A DNA stretch of 64,000 nucleotides from an uncultured Prochlorococcus sp. (GTDB lineage Bacteria; Cyanobacteriota; Cyanobacteriia; PCC-6307; Cyanobiaceae), in NCBI GenBank assembly GCA_902560875.1, contig CACENO010000003.1, positions 41,001-105,000 of the forward strand. The letters are read 5' to 3'. The translations under genes and the position numbers were made by a program. The notes beneath the pieces were generated by a model, which saw nothing but the letters and a program-made list of their open reading frames with translations, was not told the DNA's origin and did no database searches. Positions 19,708 through 28,014 of the stretch are shown here, one piece after another. Each line of letters opens with the position of its first letter. The stretch's first letter is position 1.

Positions 19708-20483
19708 GAGTCTTTTTTCTCCTCCGAAGTAAGTACTACTGTATCTAAATCCATTTCTGAATTTAATGTTTGTTGATTGCTAGCTTTAAGAGCTTCTTGT
19801 TGAGTTTTTGCTTTTAAATATTCACCAGTAACTAATGGCTTGACGCTCTTCATTTGATGCTTGACTGTGAAATAACGATGTGTTTGTTGTTGTTTCCTTC
19901 TCTCTGCTACTGACTCATTGCTTACTTTCTTACGTAGCTTAATAACGGCATCAAATATTGCTTCTGGCCTTGGGGGACACCCAGGCAAATAAAGATCTAC
20001 AGGAATTAGTTTGTCTACACCTCGAACAGCTGTTGTTGAATCTGCACTAAACATTCCACCAGTAATTGTGCAAGCGCCCATAGCAATAACGTATTTGGGC
20101 TCAGGCATTTGCTCATAGAGTCTGACAAGTGCTGGGCCCATTTTCATAGTGACTGTGCCTGCAACTATTAAGAGGTCAGCTTGTCGAGGAGAACTTCTAG
20201 GGACTAGACCAAATCGATCGAAATCGAACCGAGATCCAATTAAGGCTGCAAACTCTATAAAACAACAAGCTGTTCCATATAACAAAGGCCATAGGCTGCT
20301 TAGCCTTGCCCAATTATGAAGATCATCGAGACTTGTGAGTATTACGTTTTCGCTCAGATCAGTTGTTACGGTTGGTGCCCCAACGGGGCCACAAGTGGCA
20401 GAGCGCAGATCGCGGATTGCACCTATAGAAGGGGTGTCAGTCAATTTACTAGCTCCACTCGAGGGCACCTTTTCTCCATGCAT
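19704..20483 (-). CDS. ndhK: NAD(P)H-quinone oxidoreductase subunit K
   Basis: NdhK carries the iron-sulphur cluster N2-equivalent of NDH-1. The cluster Cys residues are visible in [29 protein letters not shown] and [11 protein letters not shown]. The protein has 259 residues. The C-terminal tail of about 60 residues after the conserved core (from [20 protein letters not shown]) is polar and variable. The ATG at 20483 lies inside the end of ndhC (35-base overlap); a later in-frame start could also be used. Confidence 0.95.
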   Translation of the reverse strand: MHGEKVPSSGASKLTDTPSIGAIRDLRSATCGPVGAPTVTTDLSENVILTSLDDLHNWARLSSLWPLLYGTACCFIEFAALIGSRFDFDRFGLVPRSSPRQADLLIVAGTVTMKMGPALVRLYEQMPEPKYVIAMGACTITGGMFSADSTTAVRGVDKLIPVDLYLPGCPPRPEAIFDAVIKLRKKVSNESVAERRKQQQTHRYFTVKHQMKSVKPLVTGEYLKAKTQQEALKASNQQTLNSEMDLDTVVLTSEEKKDS

Positions 20484-20811
20484 AGGCTAGTGCCACAACA
20501 AGGATTGCAATGAAAATAAGAGCTTCTATAAAAGCTAATAGGCCTAATCGATGAAATGCAACTGCCCAGGGATAAAGGAAAACCGTCTCAACGTCAAAAA
20601 TTACAAAAACCAAAGCAAACATGTAATAGCGGATGTTGAATTGGATCCAAGCACCACCTATAGGCTCCATACCTGACTCATAAGTGAGTTCTCTCTCGCC
20701 GGTTCGACTTCTAGGGGCTAGTAACTTATTAGTGATTAGTGCTAGCGCAGGAACAGCTGTTGAAAGTATGAGGAAGCCGAGGAAAGCATCGTATCCCTGA
20801 AGAGAAAACAT
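20449..20811 (-). CDS. ndhC: NAD(P)H-quinone oxidoreductase subunit 3
   Basis: NdhC is a small membrane subunit of NDH-1. The 120-residue protein has three hydrophobic helices (residues about 8-28, 62-84, 90-112) and the conserved loop [20 protein letters not shown]. It is the first gene of ndhC-ndhK-ndhJ and overlaps ndhK. Its promoter must lie between 20812 and the divergent rubredoxin gene, in a gap of about 150 bp. Confidence 0.96.
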   Translation of the reverse strand: MFSLQGYDAFLGFLILSTAVPALALITNKLLAPRSRTGERELTYESGMEPIGGAWIQFNIRYYMFALVFVIFDVETVFLYPWAVAFHRLGLLAFIEALIFIAILVVALAYAWRKGALEWS

Positions 20812-20958
20812 TGATATTGGTTACTTTTCGAAAGTGATTAGTTCGATAATAAGTCGGTATTCACTCATCAGTGAAACAGTCGATAAAGTTGTCTTGAATC
20901 GGAGAGGATCGTAAGTAATGGCACTAAAATCCCAAGCAGGATTGATAATGTCTGTACA

Positions 20959-21342
20959 TTGGAAAATGATGTTGTTGAAACAGTGTCTTTAGAAGATAAC
21001 CAAACAGAATCGGAATTAAGAGCAAATACCTCAGAGAGTAGGTATGAGTGCCGAAACTGTGGTTATGTTTATGACCCTAAAGATGGAGTCAGGAAATTTG
21101 GAATAGTTGAAGGGACAGCCTTTTCTGATTTGGACCAACTGACTTTCAGATGTCCAGTTTGTCGAATGGGCGTCGAATCATTTTTTGATATTGGCCCTAG
21201 ATCATCCCCCAGTGGTTTTGATGAAAATTTAAATTATGGCTTTGGAATTAATAACCTCACCCCAGGTCAAAAAAATGTATTGATTTTTGGGGGTTTAGCC
21301 TTTGCATTTGCCTGTTTCCTTTCTTTGTACTCCTTGCATTAA
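20959..21342 (+). CDS. rub: Membrane-anchored rubredoxin
   Basis: The protein has a rubredoxin domain with the two Cys pairs CRNCGYVYDP and RCPVCRMG, and a C-terminal hydrophobic anchor (about residues 106-126). Such RubA proteins help photosystem assembly in cyanobacteria and algae. The gene lies just upstream of ycf48-psbE-psbF-psbL-psbJ, the conserved order, so it likely begins this unit. The frame has no ATG at its start; the TTG at 20959 or a GTG at 20983 must be used. Confidence 0.9.
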   Translation: MENDVVETVSLEDNQTESELRANTSESRYECRNCGYVYDPKDGVRKFGIVEGTAFSDLDQLTFRCPVCRMGVESFFDIGPRSSPSGFDENLNYGFGINNLTPGQKNVLIFGGLAFAFACFLSLYSLH

Positions 21343-21356
21343 CCCTTTCCATTCCC

Positions 21357-22367
21357 ATGAATCGCTTTAGATCTACTCTTGTAAATTTTCTTCTAATCCT
21401 TTGCTTAGGAATTGGAACAACTGGTTGTATATCAACAAGACTTCCTGTGGCGATTTCAAGTCCTTGGGAGGAAGTCAATTTAAATACTCAAGCAAATCCT
21501 CTAGATATTGGATTTGCCAATGATAAACATGGTTTTTTGATTGGAACAAATCGTTTAATTCAAGAAACTAATGATGGTGGCAAAAGCTGGAAAGAGAGAA
21601 GTTTAGAAATCCCAAGTGAAGAAAATTTTCGTTTGATCAGCATCGATTTTCAAGGTGATGAGGGGTGGATTGCTGGTCAACCTGGTTTGGTTTTGCATAC
21701 TCAAGATGCCGGGCAAAGTTGGACGCGGTTGGCCTTGGGGAACAAATTACCGGGAGAACCATATTTAATAAAAACACTTGGGATTGATTCCGCTGAGTTG
21801 GCTACTACGGCAGGAGCTATCTATCGCACCAATAATGCAGGTCAAAGTTGGGAAGGAAAGATTAATGAAGCTTCAGGGGGTATTCGCGATATAAGACGAG
21901 GGGTTAATGGTGAATATGTAAGTGTTAGCAGCTTAGGAAATTTTTACGCCACTTTGAATCCAGACCAAGATTCTTGGCAGCCTCATCAAAGAGCTAGTAG
22001 CAAAAGAGTCCAAACAATGGGTTTCAAGCCAGATGGATCACTTTGGATGCTCTCTAGAGGGGCTGAAATTCGTTTCTTAGAGCAAAATGATGATCTGGAA
22101 ACTTGGGATAAGCCGATCATTCCTATCGTCAATGGATACAACTATTTAGATTTGGCTTGGGGACCAAAAAATACTATTTGGGCTGCAGGAGGAAACGGAA
22201 CACTCTTAGTTAGTGATGATGAGGGTGACTCTTGGCAATTAGATCCAAAAGGAGATATTCAGCCTACAAATTTGATCAGGGTTGTATTTGATGGCAGCTC
22301 ATCTCAGTCAGAACCTAGAGGTTTCGTGCTTGGAGAACGAGGAACTCTCCTTCGCTGGGTGGGTTAA
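21357..22367 (+). CDS. ycf48: Photosystem II assembly factor Ycf48 (HCF136)
   Basis: Ycf48 binds early D1 intermediates during PSII assembly and repair. The 336-residue protein starts with a signal peptide ending in a lipobox-like GIGTTGC (Cys near residue 23), so it is a likely thylakoid lipoprotein. Repeated BNR/propeller motifs follow, such as TNDGGKSWKERSLE, TQDAGQSWTRLAL, TNNAGQSWEGKI and SDDEGDSWQLDP, giving a seven-bladed propeller. It is 14 bases downstream of rub and about 110 bp upstream of psbE. Confidence 0.95.
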   Translation: MNRFRSTLVNFLLILCLGIGTTGCISTRLPVAISSPWEEVNLNTQANPLDIGFANDKHGFLIGTNRLIQETNDGGKSWKERSLEIPSEENFRLISIDFQGDEGWIAGQPGLVLHTQDAGQSWTRLALGNKLPGEPYLIKTLGIDSAELATTAGAIYRTNNAGQSWEGKINEASGGIRDIRRGVNGEYVSVSSLGNFYATLNPDQDSWQPHQRASSKRVQTMGFKPDGSLWMLSRGAEIRFLEQNDDLETWDKPIIPIVNGYNYLDLAWGPKNTIWAAGGNGTLLVSDDEGDSWQLDPKGDIQPTNLIRVVFDGSSSQSEPRGFVLGERGTLLRWVG

Positions 22368-22476
22368 GACAAAAAAAAAGGAAAAATTGCACAACTCTCT
22401 GTAACCAAGCCTGTTAACCATTCGCATACATCATGCTTAGCCTTGATAGGATCATCTGGCTGATACGCATGAGGTT

Positions 22477-22725
22477 ATGGCTGCCGGCTCTACGGGAGAA
22501 CGCCCGTTTTTTGAGATCCTTACCGACATCAAGTTTTGGGTTATTCAACTCGTAACCCTGCCAGCTATCTTTGTTTCTGGATTCTTGTTTGTTTCAACAG
22601 GTCTTGCCTATGACACATTCGGGACACCAAGACCTGATGCATACTTCCAGGGTTCTGAGACAAAAGCTCCTGTTGTGAGCCAGCGCTATGAATCCAAGTC
22701 CCAACTAGACCTGCGTCTGCAATAA
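22477..22725 (+). CDS. psbE: Cytochrome b559 alpha subunit, with Gln in place of the haem-ligand His
   Basis: PsbE is the larger subunit of cytochrome b559 in the PSII core. The 82-residue protein is collinear with the family: [11 protein letters not shown] at the start, one membrane helix (about residues 20-42), then [18 protein letters not shown]. The helix start reads [13 protein letters not shown], where the family has RYWVIH; the axial haem ligand His (near residue 23) is replaced by Gln 24 (CAA at 22546-22548). The Arg-Tyr before it is Lys-Phe. All other landmarks are intact. psbF starts 3 bases after the stop. Confidence 0.96.
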   Translation: MAAGSTGERPFFEILTDIKFWVIQLVTLPAIFVSGFLFVSTGLAYDTFGTPRPDAYFQGSETKAPVVSQRYESKSQLDLRLQ

Positions 22726-22728
22726 GAC

Positions 22729-22866
22729 ATGACACAATCTGCTCCTCTCCAATCCGAACGCCTCTATCCGATTTTTACGGTTAGGTTTTTCGCTGTACAC
22801 GCCTTGGGTGTCCCAACCGTGTTTTTCCTTGGTGCGATTGCTGCCATGCAGTTTATCCGTCGCTGA
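22729..22866 (+). CDS. psbF: Cytochrome b559 beta subunit
   Basis: PsbF is the 45-residue partner of Psb[18 protein letters not shown] keeps the haem-ligand His, and [10 protein letters not shown] ends the protein. The Trp that usually follows TVR is Phe here. The gene lies 3 bases after psbE and 19 bases before psbL, in the standard psbEFLJ order. Confidence 0.97.
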   Translation: MTQSAPLQSERLYPIFTVRFFAVHALGVPTVFFLGAIAAMQFIRR

Positions 22867-22885
22867 TTGCTCGCTATTAATCGCA

Positions 22886-23005
22886 ATGCAAGTAAACCCG
22901 AACCCAAACAATTTGCCTGTTGAATTGAACCGCACAAGCCTTTACTTAGGGCTTTTGCTTACGTTCGTAATGGGAATTTTGTTTTCCAGCTATTTCTTTA
23001 ACTGA
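22886..23005 (+). CDS. psbL: Photosystem II protein L
   Basis: The 39-residue one-helix PSII subunit is nearly invariant: [20 protein letters not shown] followed by a second hydrophobic half ending SSYFFN. PsbL sits near QA and supports assembly of the PSII dimer. Its ATG is at 22886; an open frame extends upstream, but that part overlaps psbF and is not conserved-looking. Confidence 0.97.
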   Translation: MQVNPNPNNLPVELNRTSLYLGLLLTFVMGILFSSYFFN

Positions 23006-23017
23006 ACCTTTGGAATC

Positions 23018-23224
23018 ATGAGTACCAAACTGAAGGGCCCAGACGGTCGAATACCTGACCGTCTCCCAGATGGACGACCAGCCGTTTCTTGGGAGCGACG
23101 CTGGACAGAAGGTCCTTTGCCTTTATGGCTTGTTGCTGCTGCTGGTGGCATCGCAGTTATCTTTGTCCTTGGTATTTTCTTCTATGGTTCTTATACCGGC
23201 GTAGGTAACGCTGGCGGTCTATAA
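23018..23224 (+). CDS. psbJ: Photosystem II protein J
   Basis: PsbJ is a one-helix PSII subunit that affects forward electron flow and PSII assembly. [20 protein letters not shown] precedes one hydrophobic helix (about residues 36-58), and [13 protein letters not shown] ends the 68-residue chain. It is the last gene of the psbE operon and is followed by a strong hairpin terminator. Confidence 0.97.
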   Translation: MSTKLKGPDGRIPDRLPDGRPAVSWERRWTEGPLPLWLVAAAGGIAVIFVLGIFFYGSYTGVGNAGGL

Positions 23225-23282
23225 AAGAAACTTAAAAAATTAATTGTTACCCCTCAACATACTGGAGGTAACTGTTTTTAAA

Positions 23283-23313
23283 AAGCCTCCAAGATGTTGG
23301 AGGCTTTTTTTTA
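23283..23313 (+). terminator. Rho-independent terminator after psbJ
   Basis: The stem AAGCCTCCA/TTGGAGGCTT with a short AGATG loop is followed by a run of T. It lies about 60 bp after psbJ. Because mtnP is convergent and A residues precede the stem, it may also work on the other strand. Confidence 0.88.
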
Positions 23314-23348
23314 GAACTTCGATGCTTTTTAGGCTTTATGTATTCTTG

Positions 23349-24260
23349 TTATTGAATGAATGAGCCCCAATAAGGACGCGTTAATAGATCAAGTTTTTTT
23401 CTTGTTATCCCTGGAACTTTTTCTTTTGCTGTCATTAGACCACTCTTTAGTGCTTCATGAGCAGGGCTAGATGGTCTGGAAATTGAAATTTTTTCTGCTG
23501 TGGAAGTGACAATCTTTGCTGCCAAGCTTGCATTCGCTTTCAAATTGTCAATAACCATTTCTACTGAAACGTTTTCTTCTTGTTCATGCCAGCAGTCATA
23601 ATCGGTTGTCATAGCAAGTGCTGCATAGGCAATTTCTGCTTCTCTAGCCAATCTTGCTTCAGTGTGATTCGTCATTCCTATAACTGCGCATCCCCAGCTT
23701 CTGTATAAATTTGATTCGGCACGTGTGGAAAAAGCAGGCCCTTCCATTGCTAGATATGTGCCTCCTCGATGCAATTGACGTCCTTCAGGCATAAGCCTTT
23801 CTCCTTCTTGTGCTAATACTCTTGATAGTGTTGGGCAAAAAGGGTCTGCCATTGTGACATGTGCAACGGCTCCATCTGAAAAGAATGTAAGAGGTCTTTG
23901 ATGGGTTCTATCAATAAATTGATTTGGCACAACCATGTCTAAAGGCCTTATTTGTTCTTGTAATGAACCAACGGCTGATGGAGATAAGATCCAACTAACT
24001 CCTAATGATTTCATTGCCCATATGTTTGCTCTATAAGGTATGTCTGTAGGGGTATATGTGTGATGCCTTCCATGCCTAGCAAGAAAAACCACTTCCATTC
24101 CTCCTAAAGTACCTAAACGCAATTTGTCAGAAGGCTTACCGAAAGGTGTGTCAATACTTAGTTCTTGTACATTCTCTAGATCTTTTAGATAGTAAAGACC
24201 GCTTCCACCTAGTATCCCAAGACGTGCGTTGTGTAGAAGAGGGATTTCTTTTGATTGCAA
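23349..24260 (-). CDS. mtnP: S-methyl-5'-thioadenosine phosphorylase
   Basis: MtnP splits methylthioadenosine, the by-product of polyamine synthesis, into adenine and methylthioribose 1-phosphate. The 303-residue protein has the phosphate-binding GILGGSGLY, the PNP/UDP family region TYLAMEGPAFSTRAESNLYR, and GMTNHTEARLAREAEIAYA. MtnA, the next enzyme of the salvage pathway, is encoded divergently at 24519, so these neighbours form a functional pair around a shared 258-bp intergenic region. Confidence 0.94.
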   Translation of the reverse strand: MQSKEIPLLHNARLGILGGSGLYYLKDLENVQELSIDTPFGKPSDKLRLGTLGGMEVVFLARHGRHHTYTPTDIPYRANIWAMKSLGVSWILSPSAVGSLQEQIRPLDMVVPNQFIDRTHQRPLTFFSDGAVAHVTMADPFCPTLSRVLAQEGERLMPEGRQLHRGGTYLAMEGPAFSTRAESNLYRSWGCAVIGMTNHTEARLAREAEIAYAALAMTTDYDCWHEQEENVSVEMVIDNLKANASLAAKIVTSTAEKISISRPSSPAHEALKSGLMTAKEKVPGITRKKLDLLTRPYWGSFIQ

Positions 24261-24518
24261 TTAGATCATCTCGATTTTATATATTCTAGCTTCTGAAAAT
24301 CAGTAAACCTAATGCCTAAATTTAAGTAGTCTTTGTGGACGCCTTTTTGATGTGTTTGATTAAATATAAATGAACTGCAAAAATTTTTGACTGAAATATT
24401 GCTAGATAATAATTATCTTTTGTGAACTGTATTGTCACTTTTCCTTTCTTGGCTGTTTATCTCTTTTTAATGAATTATATTTATTGTCATATTTACTGGA
24501 TAAGATTTCTTCCTTAAT

Positions 24519-25628
24519 ATGAACATTAATGGTCAGAATTGGCGTTCAATTTGGTTGCAGGATGGTGGTAATTCAATTTCAGTGATTGATCAAACAAAAT
24601 TGCCGCATCATTTCAAAATTTTGGAACTTTCAAGTTGTAGTGAAGTCGTTGATGCTATTAATTCGATGGTTGTTCGAGGTGCTCCATTGATTGGTGTCGT
24701 AGGGGCTTATGGATTAATGCTTGCATTACTTGAGTCACCAACTGATAAGAATATGGAGAGTGCAATTGAAAAACTTATTTCTACAAGACCTACCGCTGTA
24801 AATCTTCGCTGGGCTATTGAAAGAGTTGTTCGCCGAGTTAAACCTTTAAAACTTGAGGAAAGAGTTAAAGCAGCCAGGAATGAGGCGGATTTAATAGCTG
24901 AAGAAGATGTTTCTATGTGTGAGGCTATAGGTAAGAATGGCCTTACGATTTTTCAAAAGTTATTAGACAAACGACCCCAAAACAAAAGGCAGAACCCTTT
25001 AAATGTACTTACTCATTGCAATGCAGGTTGGCTGGCTACGGTTGATTGGGGTACGGCTCTTTCTCCAATCTACAAAGCACATCGTTCAGGAATGCAAATT
25101 CATGTTTGGGTTGATGAAACGAGACCGAGGAATCAAGGCGCTACTCTTACGGCCTTTGAATTAGCCAAGGAAGGAGTCCCTCATACCTTGATAGTTGATA
25201 ATGCGGGAGGGTATTTGATGCAAAAAGGACTAGTTGATGTCGTAATTGTAGGTGCAGATAGAATTACTTATACGGGTGATGTTTGTAATAAAATAGGCAC
25301 TTATTTGAAAGCCTTGGCTGCCCATGATAATAATATTCCTTTTTATGTTGCAGTACCTAGCTCAACAATTGATTGGAAATTATTGGATTGGAGAGATATT
25401 AAAATAGAGGAACGTAATGTAGAGGAAGTTACAGAAATTTCAGGTTTGATTTCTGATGATACTGATCAGCCTCATCTCGCCAAGGTGAACTTGACTCTTC
25501 CCGGAATTAAAGCTTTTAACCCTGCATTTGATGTGACACCATCTGATTTAGTAACGGCCTTAATAACTGAACGAGGGGTCCTAGGATCTAATCAAGAAGA
25601 TTTAAGTAGAGTTTTCGACCTGCCTTAA
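24519..25628 (+). CDS. mtnA: Methylthioribose-1-phosphate isomerase
   Basis: MtnA converts methylthioribose 1-phosphate to methylthioribulose 1-phosphate. The 369-residue eIF2B-like protein has VVRGAPLIGVVGAYG, the catalytic Cys context LTHCNAGWLATVDWG (near residue 165) and IVGADRITYTGDVCNKIGTY with the catalytic Asp. Later salvage genes (mtnB, mtnC, mtnD) are not seen in this window, so the fate of the product here is unknown. Confidence 0.93.
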   Translation: MNINGQNWRSIWLQDGGNSISVIDQTKLPHHFKILELSSCSEVVDAINSMVVRGAPLIGVVGAYGLMLALLESPTDKNMESAIEKLISTRPTAVNLRWAIERVVRRVKPLKLEERVKAARNEADLIAEEDVSMCEAIGKNGLTIFQKLLDKRPQNKRQNPLNVLTHCNAGWLATVDWGTALSPIYKAHRSGMQIHVWVDETRPRNQGATLTAFELAKEGVPHTLIVDNAGGYLMQKGLVDVVIVGADRITYTGDVCNKIGTYLKALAAHDNNIPFYVAVPSSTIDWKLLDWRDIKIEERNVEEVTEISGLISDDTDQPHLAKVNLTLPGIKAFNPAFDVTPSDLVTALITERGVLGSNQEDLSRVFDLP

Positions 25629-25786
25629 TATCGAATATTTTTATTTGAAACGAAAATCATGCTAACTCAATGGAGGTTAATAAGATCTGTATATTCAAAA
25701 AATTTATTTGCAAGGTGAAACTCTTATTATTTGCTTTTTAATAACTATATAAAGGACTTGCATGAATAATTGCTTTTCGCTAACTA

Positions 25787-27982
25787 ATGATTGATAATCA
25801 TCTTGTACTTGCTGGCGGAGGGCATACTCATGCTCTCACCCTCTGCAGATGGATTAAGCATCCTGAGTTAAGGCCTAAAGGATTGATTACTTTGATCAAT
25901 CGAACTAGTCAAACCTTCTACTCCGGAATGATACCAGGACTCGTTGCTGGTTATTATAAGCCTGAAGATTTATTGATTGACTTAAGGAAATTAGCTGATC
26001 AGGCTCGCATTTCGATCGTCATAGCAGAGATTATTGGACTTGATGTTAAGTCTAACTATGTAGAATTGAGAGATCGACCACCAATTTATTTTGATAGGCT
26101 CAGTCTGGATGTTGGGTCACAAACATCCTGTGGAAAAGATGTATTAAAAAATAAGAAATTAGATTTAGTTGTTCCAATTAAGCCATTTGAAAAATCTCTT
26201 GCTTGGATTTCATCAGAAGATCGGAATGGTTCTTTGAGAGATCTTGGTCCATTGACTGTAATTGGTTCTGGGTTGGGAGCCATTGAAATCGTCTTGGCTT
26301 TACGTTGTAGATGGCCAATTAGGCCTCTTCAATTGCAAGTTGATTTATATAAGTTAAGACCACAATTTAAAAGACTTCTTTTAAAAGCAGATATTAAACT
26401 CTTCTCCCGTGATGAATCAATTGCAGGGTCAGTAATTCTTTGTACTGGAATCCAAGTGCCCGCTTGGCTTAAGGCCAAAGGTCTTGAGGTTGATTCTGTT
26501 GGGAGAGTGCTGACTTCTCAATCACTTCAGGCTCTTAATTGCCCACATGTATTTGCAGTTGGTGATTGTGGTGTTATCAAGGACCATAGTCGGCCGGCTT
26601 CAGGTGTCTGGGCGGTACGAGCTGCAAATCCTTTGGCTAAGAATCTGGAGAGATGTTCTAAAGCATTGAAACCTATTTTTTGGACACCTCAACGAACTGC
26701 ACTTCAATTAATAGGAGGAGGTACGAGCAATTCCAAGAAAACTGTTGCGTGGGCTATGTGGTGTGGAATTTTAATTGGTCCAAATAATTTGCTTTGGCAG
26801 CTCAAGCAGTTAATTGATATCAGGTTTATGGCAAATTTTGGACTCGTTATAAAAATGAGTAAATTTAATACTCAAAATACAAAAAATATGGCTTGTAGGG
26901 GTTGTGCAGCTAAATTTCCCGCCCAACCTTTAAAAAAGGCCTTAAAGCGAGCAGATCTTTCATCTTTAGCAGATGCCCCAGAGGATGCTGCTTTTATTTC
27001 ATCTGTGCCAACCGGAGGAAGTCTCTTTCAAAGTATTGATGGCTTTCCTGCAATAGTTAGTGATCCTTGGCTAAATGCGCGATTAACAACATTGCATGCT
27101 TGTTCAGATATTTGGGCAACAGGAGCTTCAGTGATTTCTGCTCAGTCTGTAGTTACTTTGCCAGATATTTCCGAGTCTCTTCAGCAAGAATTATTAGCTC
27201 AGAGCCTATTGGGAATAAAGTCTGTACTTGATGCTCAGGGAGCAAAGTTGCTGGGTGGTCATACTGTTGAATCAAGAAGTGATTCTCAAGATCCCTATAG
27301 CCTTGGTATTCAAATTGATCTCACTATTAATGGTCATCTTGTTGATGCCTCTAATCCTTGGCTAAAAGATGGTTTGCAATTAGGAGATGAATTACTTATT
27401 AGTAGAGGAATAGGCTCTGGAGTTATTTTTGCAGCAGCTATGGGTGGAAATGTTTGTCCAAAAGATATAGATAATGCGATTGGAGAGCTCAACAAAAGCC
27501 AACATATTCTTGTGGAATCAATTCTATTAATGCAGGGAAAGAAGCATTCATTCCCAATTGTTCATGCATGTACAGATATTACTGGATTTGGTTTGTTAGG
27601 GCATTTAGAAGAGATGCTTGTCGCTAGTAATATCAGGAGAAGGGAGAGAGGTTCCCCAAGGATTAAGATTGTTCTTCAAATTGAAAAAATCCCTTATCTC
27701 AATGGGGCTTTAGAACTTTTCAGAAAAGGCTATGCAAGTACTTTGGCTCCAGCAAATCGTAGAGCATTACGCTTATTAGAATCAAATCAAGATTCTATTG
27801 CTCAAGTTGAGTTGTCTCTGGGTTCAATTTCTAAGTCTAGTAAAGAATATATGGCAATACTTGAACTTCTTGTTGACCCTCAGACATGTGGACCATTGTT
27901 GATATCTTGCTCCCCTAAAATAGCATCAGAACTTGTCTCTAAAGGTCCCTGGAAAAGAATAGGTAATATTGAAAGGTATTAG
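25787..27982 (+). CDS. selD: Fused FAD-dependent NADH dehydrogenase-like protein and selenide, water dikinase
   Basis: This is a 731-residue two-domain protein. The N-terminal part (about residues 1-365) is a type II NADH dehydrogenase-like oxidoreductase, with LAGGGHTHALTL and HVFAVGDCG as FAD-binding motifs. The C-terminal part (about 370-731) is SelD, with GCAAKFP bearing the catalytic Cys and Lys, LLGGHTVESR and DITGFGLLGHLEEM. SelD makes selenophosphate from selenide and ATP. The residue at the catalytic position is Cys, not selenocysteine. Fusions of this kind are known in cyanobacteria; the oxidoreductase may supply reduced selenium, which is inference. Confidence 0.9.
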   Translation: MIDNHLVLAGGGHTHALTLCRWIKHPELRPKGLITLINRTSQTFYSGMIPGLVAGYYKPEDLLIDLRKLADQARISIVIAEIIGLDVKSNYVELRDRPPIYFDRLSLDVGSQTSCGKDVLKNKKLDLVVPIKPFEKSLAWISSEDRNGSLRDLGPLTVIGSGLGAIEIVLALRCRWPIRPLQLQVDLYKLRPQFKRLLLKADIKLFSRDESIAGSVILCTGIQVPAWLKAKGLEVDSVGRVLTSQSLQALNCPHVFAVGDCGVIKDHSRPASGVWAVRAANPLAKNLERCSKALKPIFWTPQRTALQLIGGGTSNSKKTVAWAMWCGILIGPNNLLWQLKQLIDIRFMANFGLVIKMSKFNTQNTKNMACRGCAAKFPAQPLKKALKRADLSSLADAPEDAAFISSVPTGGSLFQSIDGFPAIVSDPWLNARLTTLHACSDIWATGASVISAQSVVTLPDISESLQQELLAQSLLGIKSVLDAQGAKLLGGHTVESRSDSQDPYSLGIQIDLTINGHLVDASNPWLKDGLQLGDELLISRGIGSGVIFAAAMGGNVCPKDIDNAIGELNKSQHILVESILLMQGKKHSFPIVHACTDITGFGLLGHLEEMLVASNIRRRERGSPRIKIVLQIEKIPYLNGALELFRKGYASTLAPANRRALRLLESNQDSIAQVELSLGSISKSSKEYMAILELLVDPQTCGPLLISCSPKIASELVSKGPWKRIGNIERY

Positions 27983-27985
27983 TAA

Positions 27986-28011
27986 CTTTAGATCATTAGT
28001 TGAATCTAAAG
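27986..28011. terminator. Inverted repeat between convergent selD and cca genes
   Basis: The 8-bp arms CTTTAGAT and ATCTAAAG face each other across 10 bases, in the 32-bp gap between two convergent genes. There is no strong T run on either side, so termination is plausible but weakly supported. Confidence 0.4.
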
Positions 28012-28014
28012 GGC

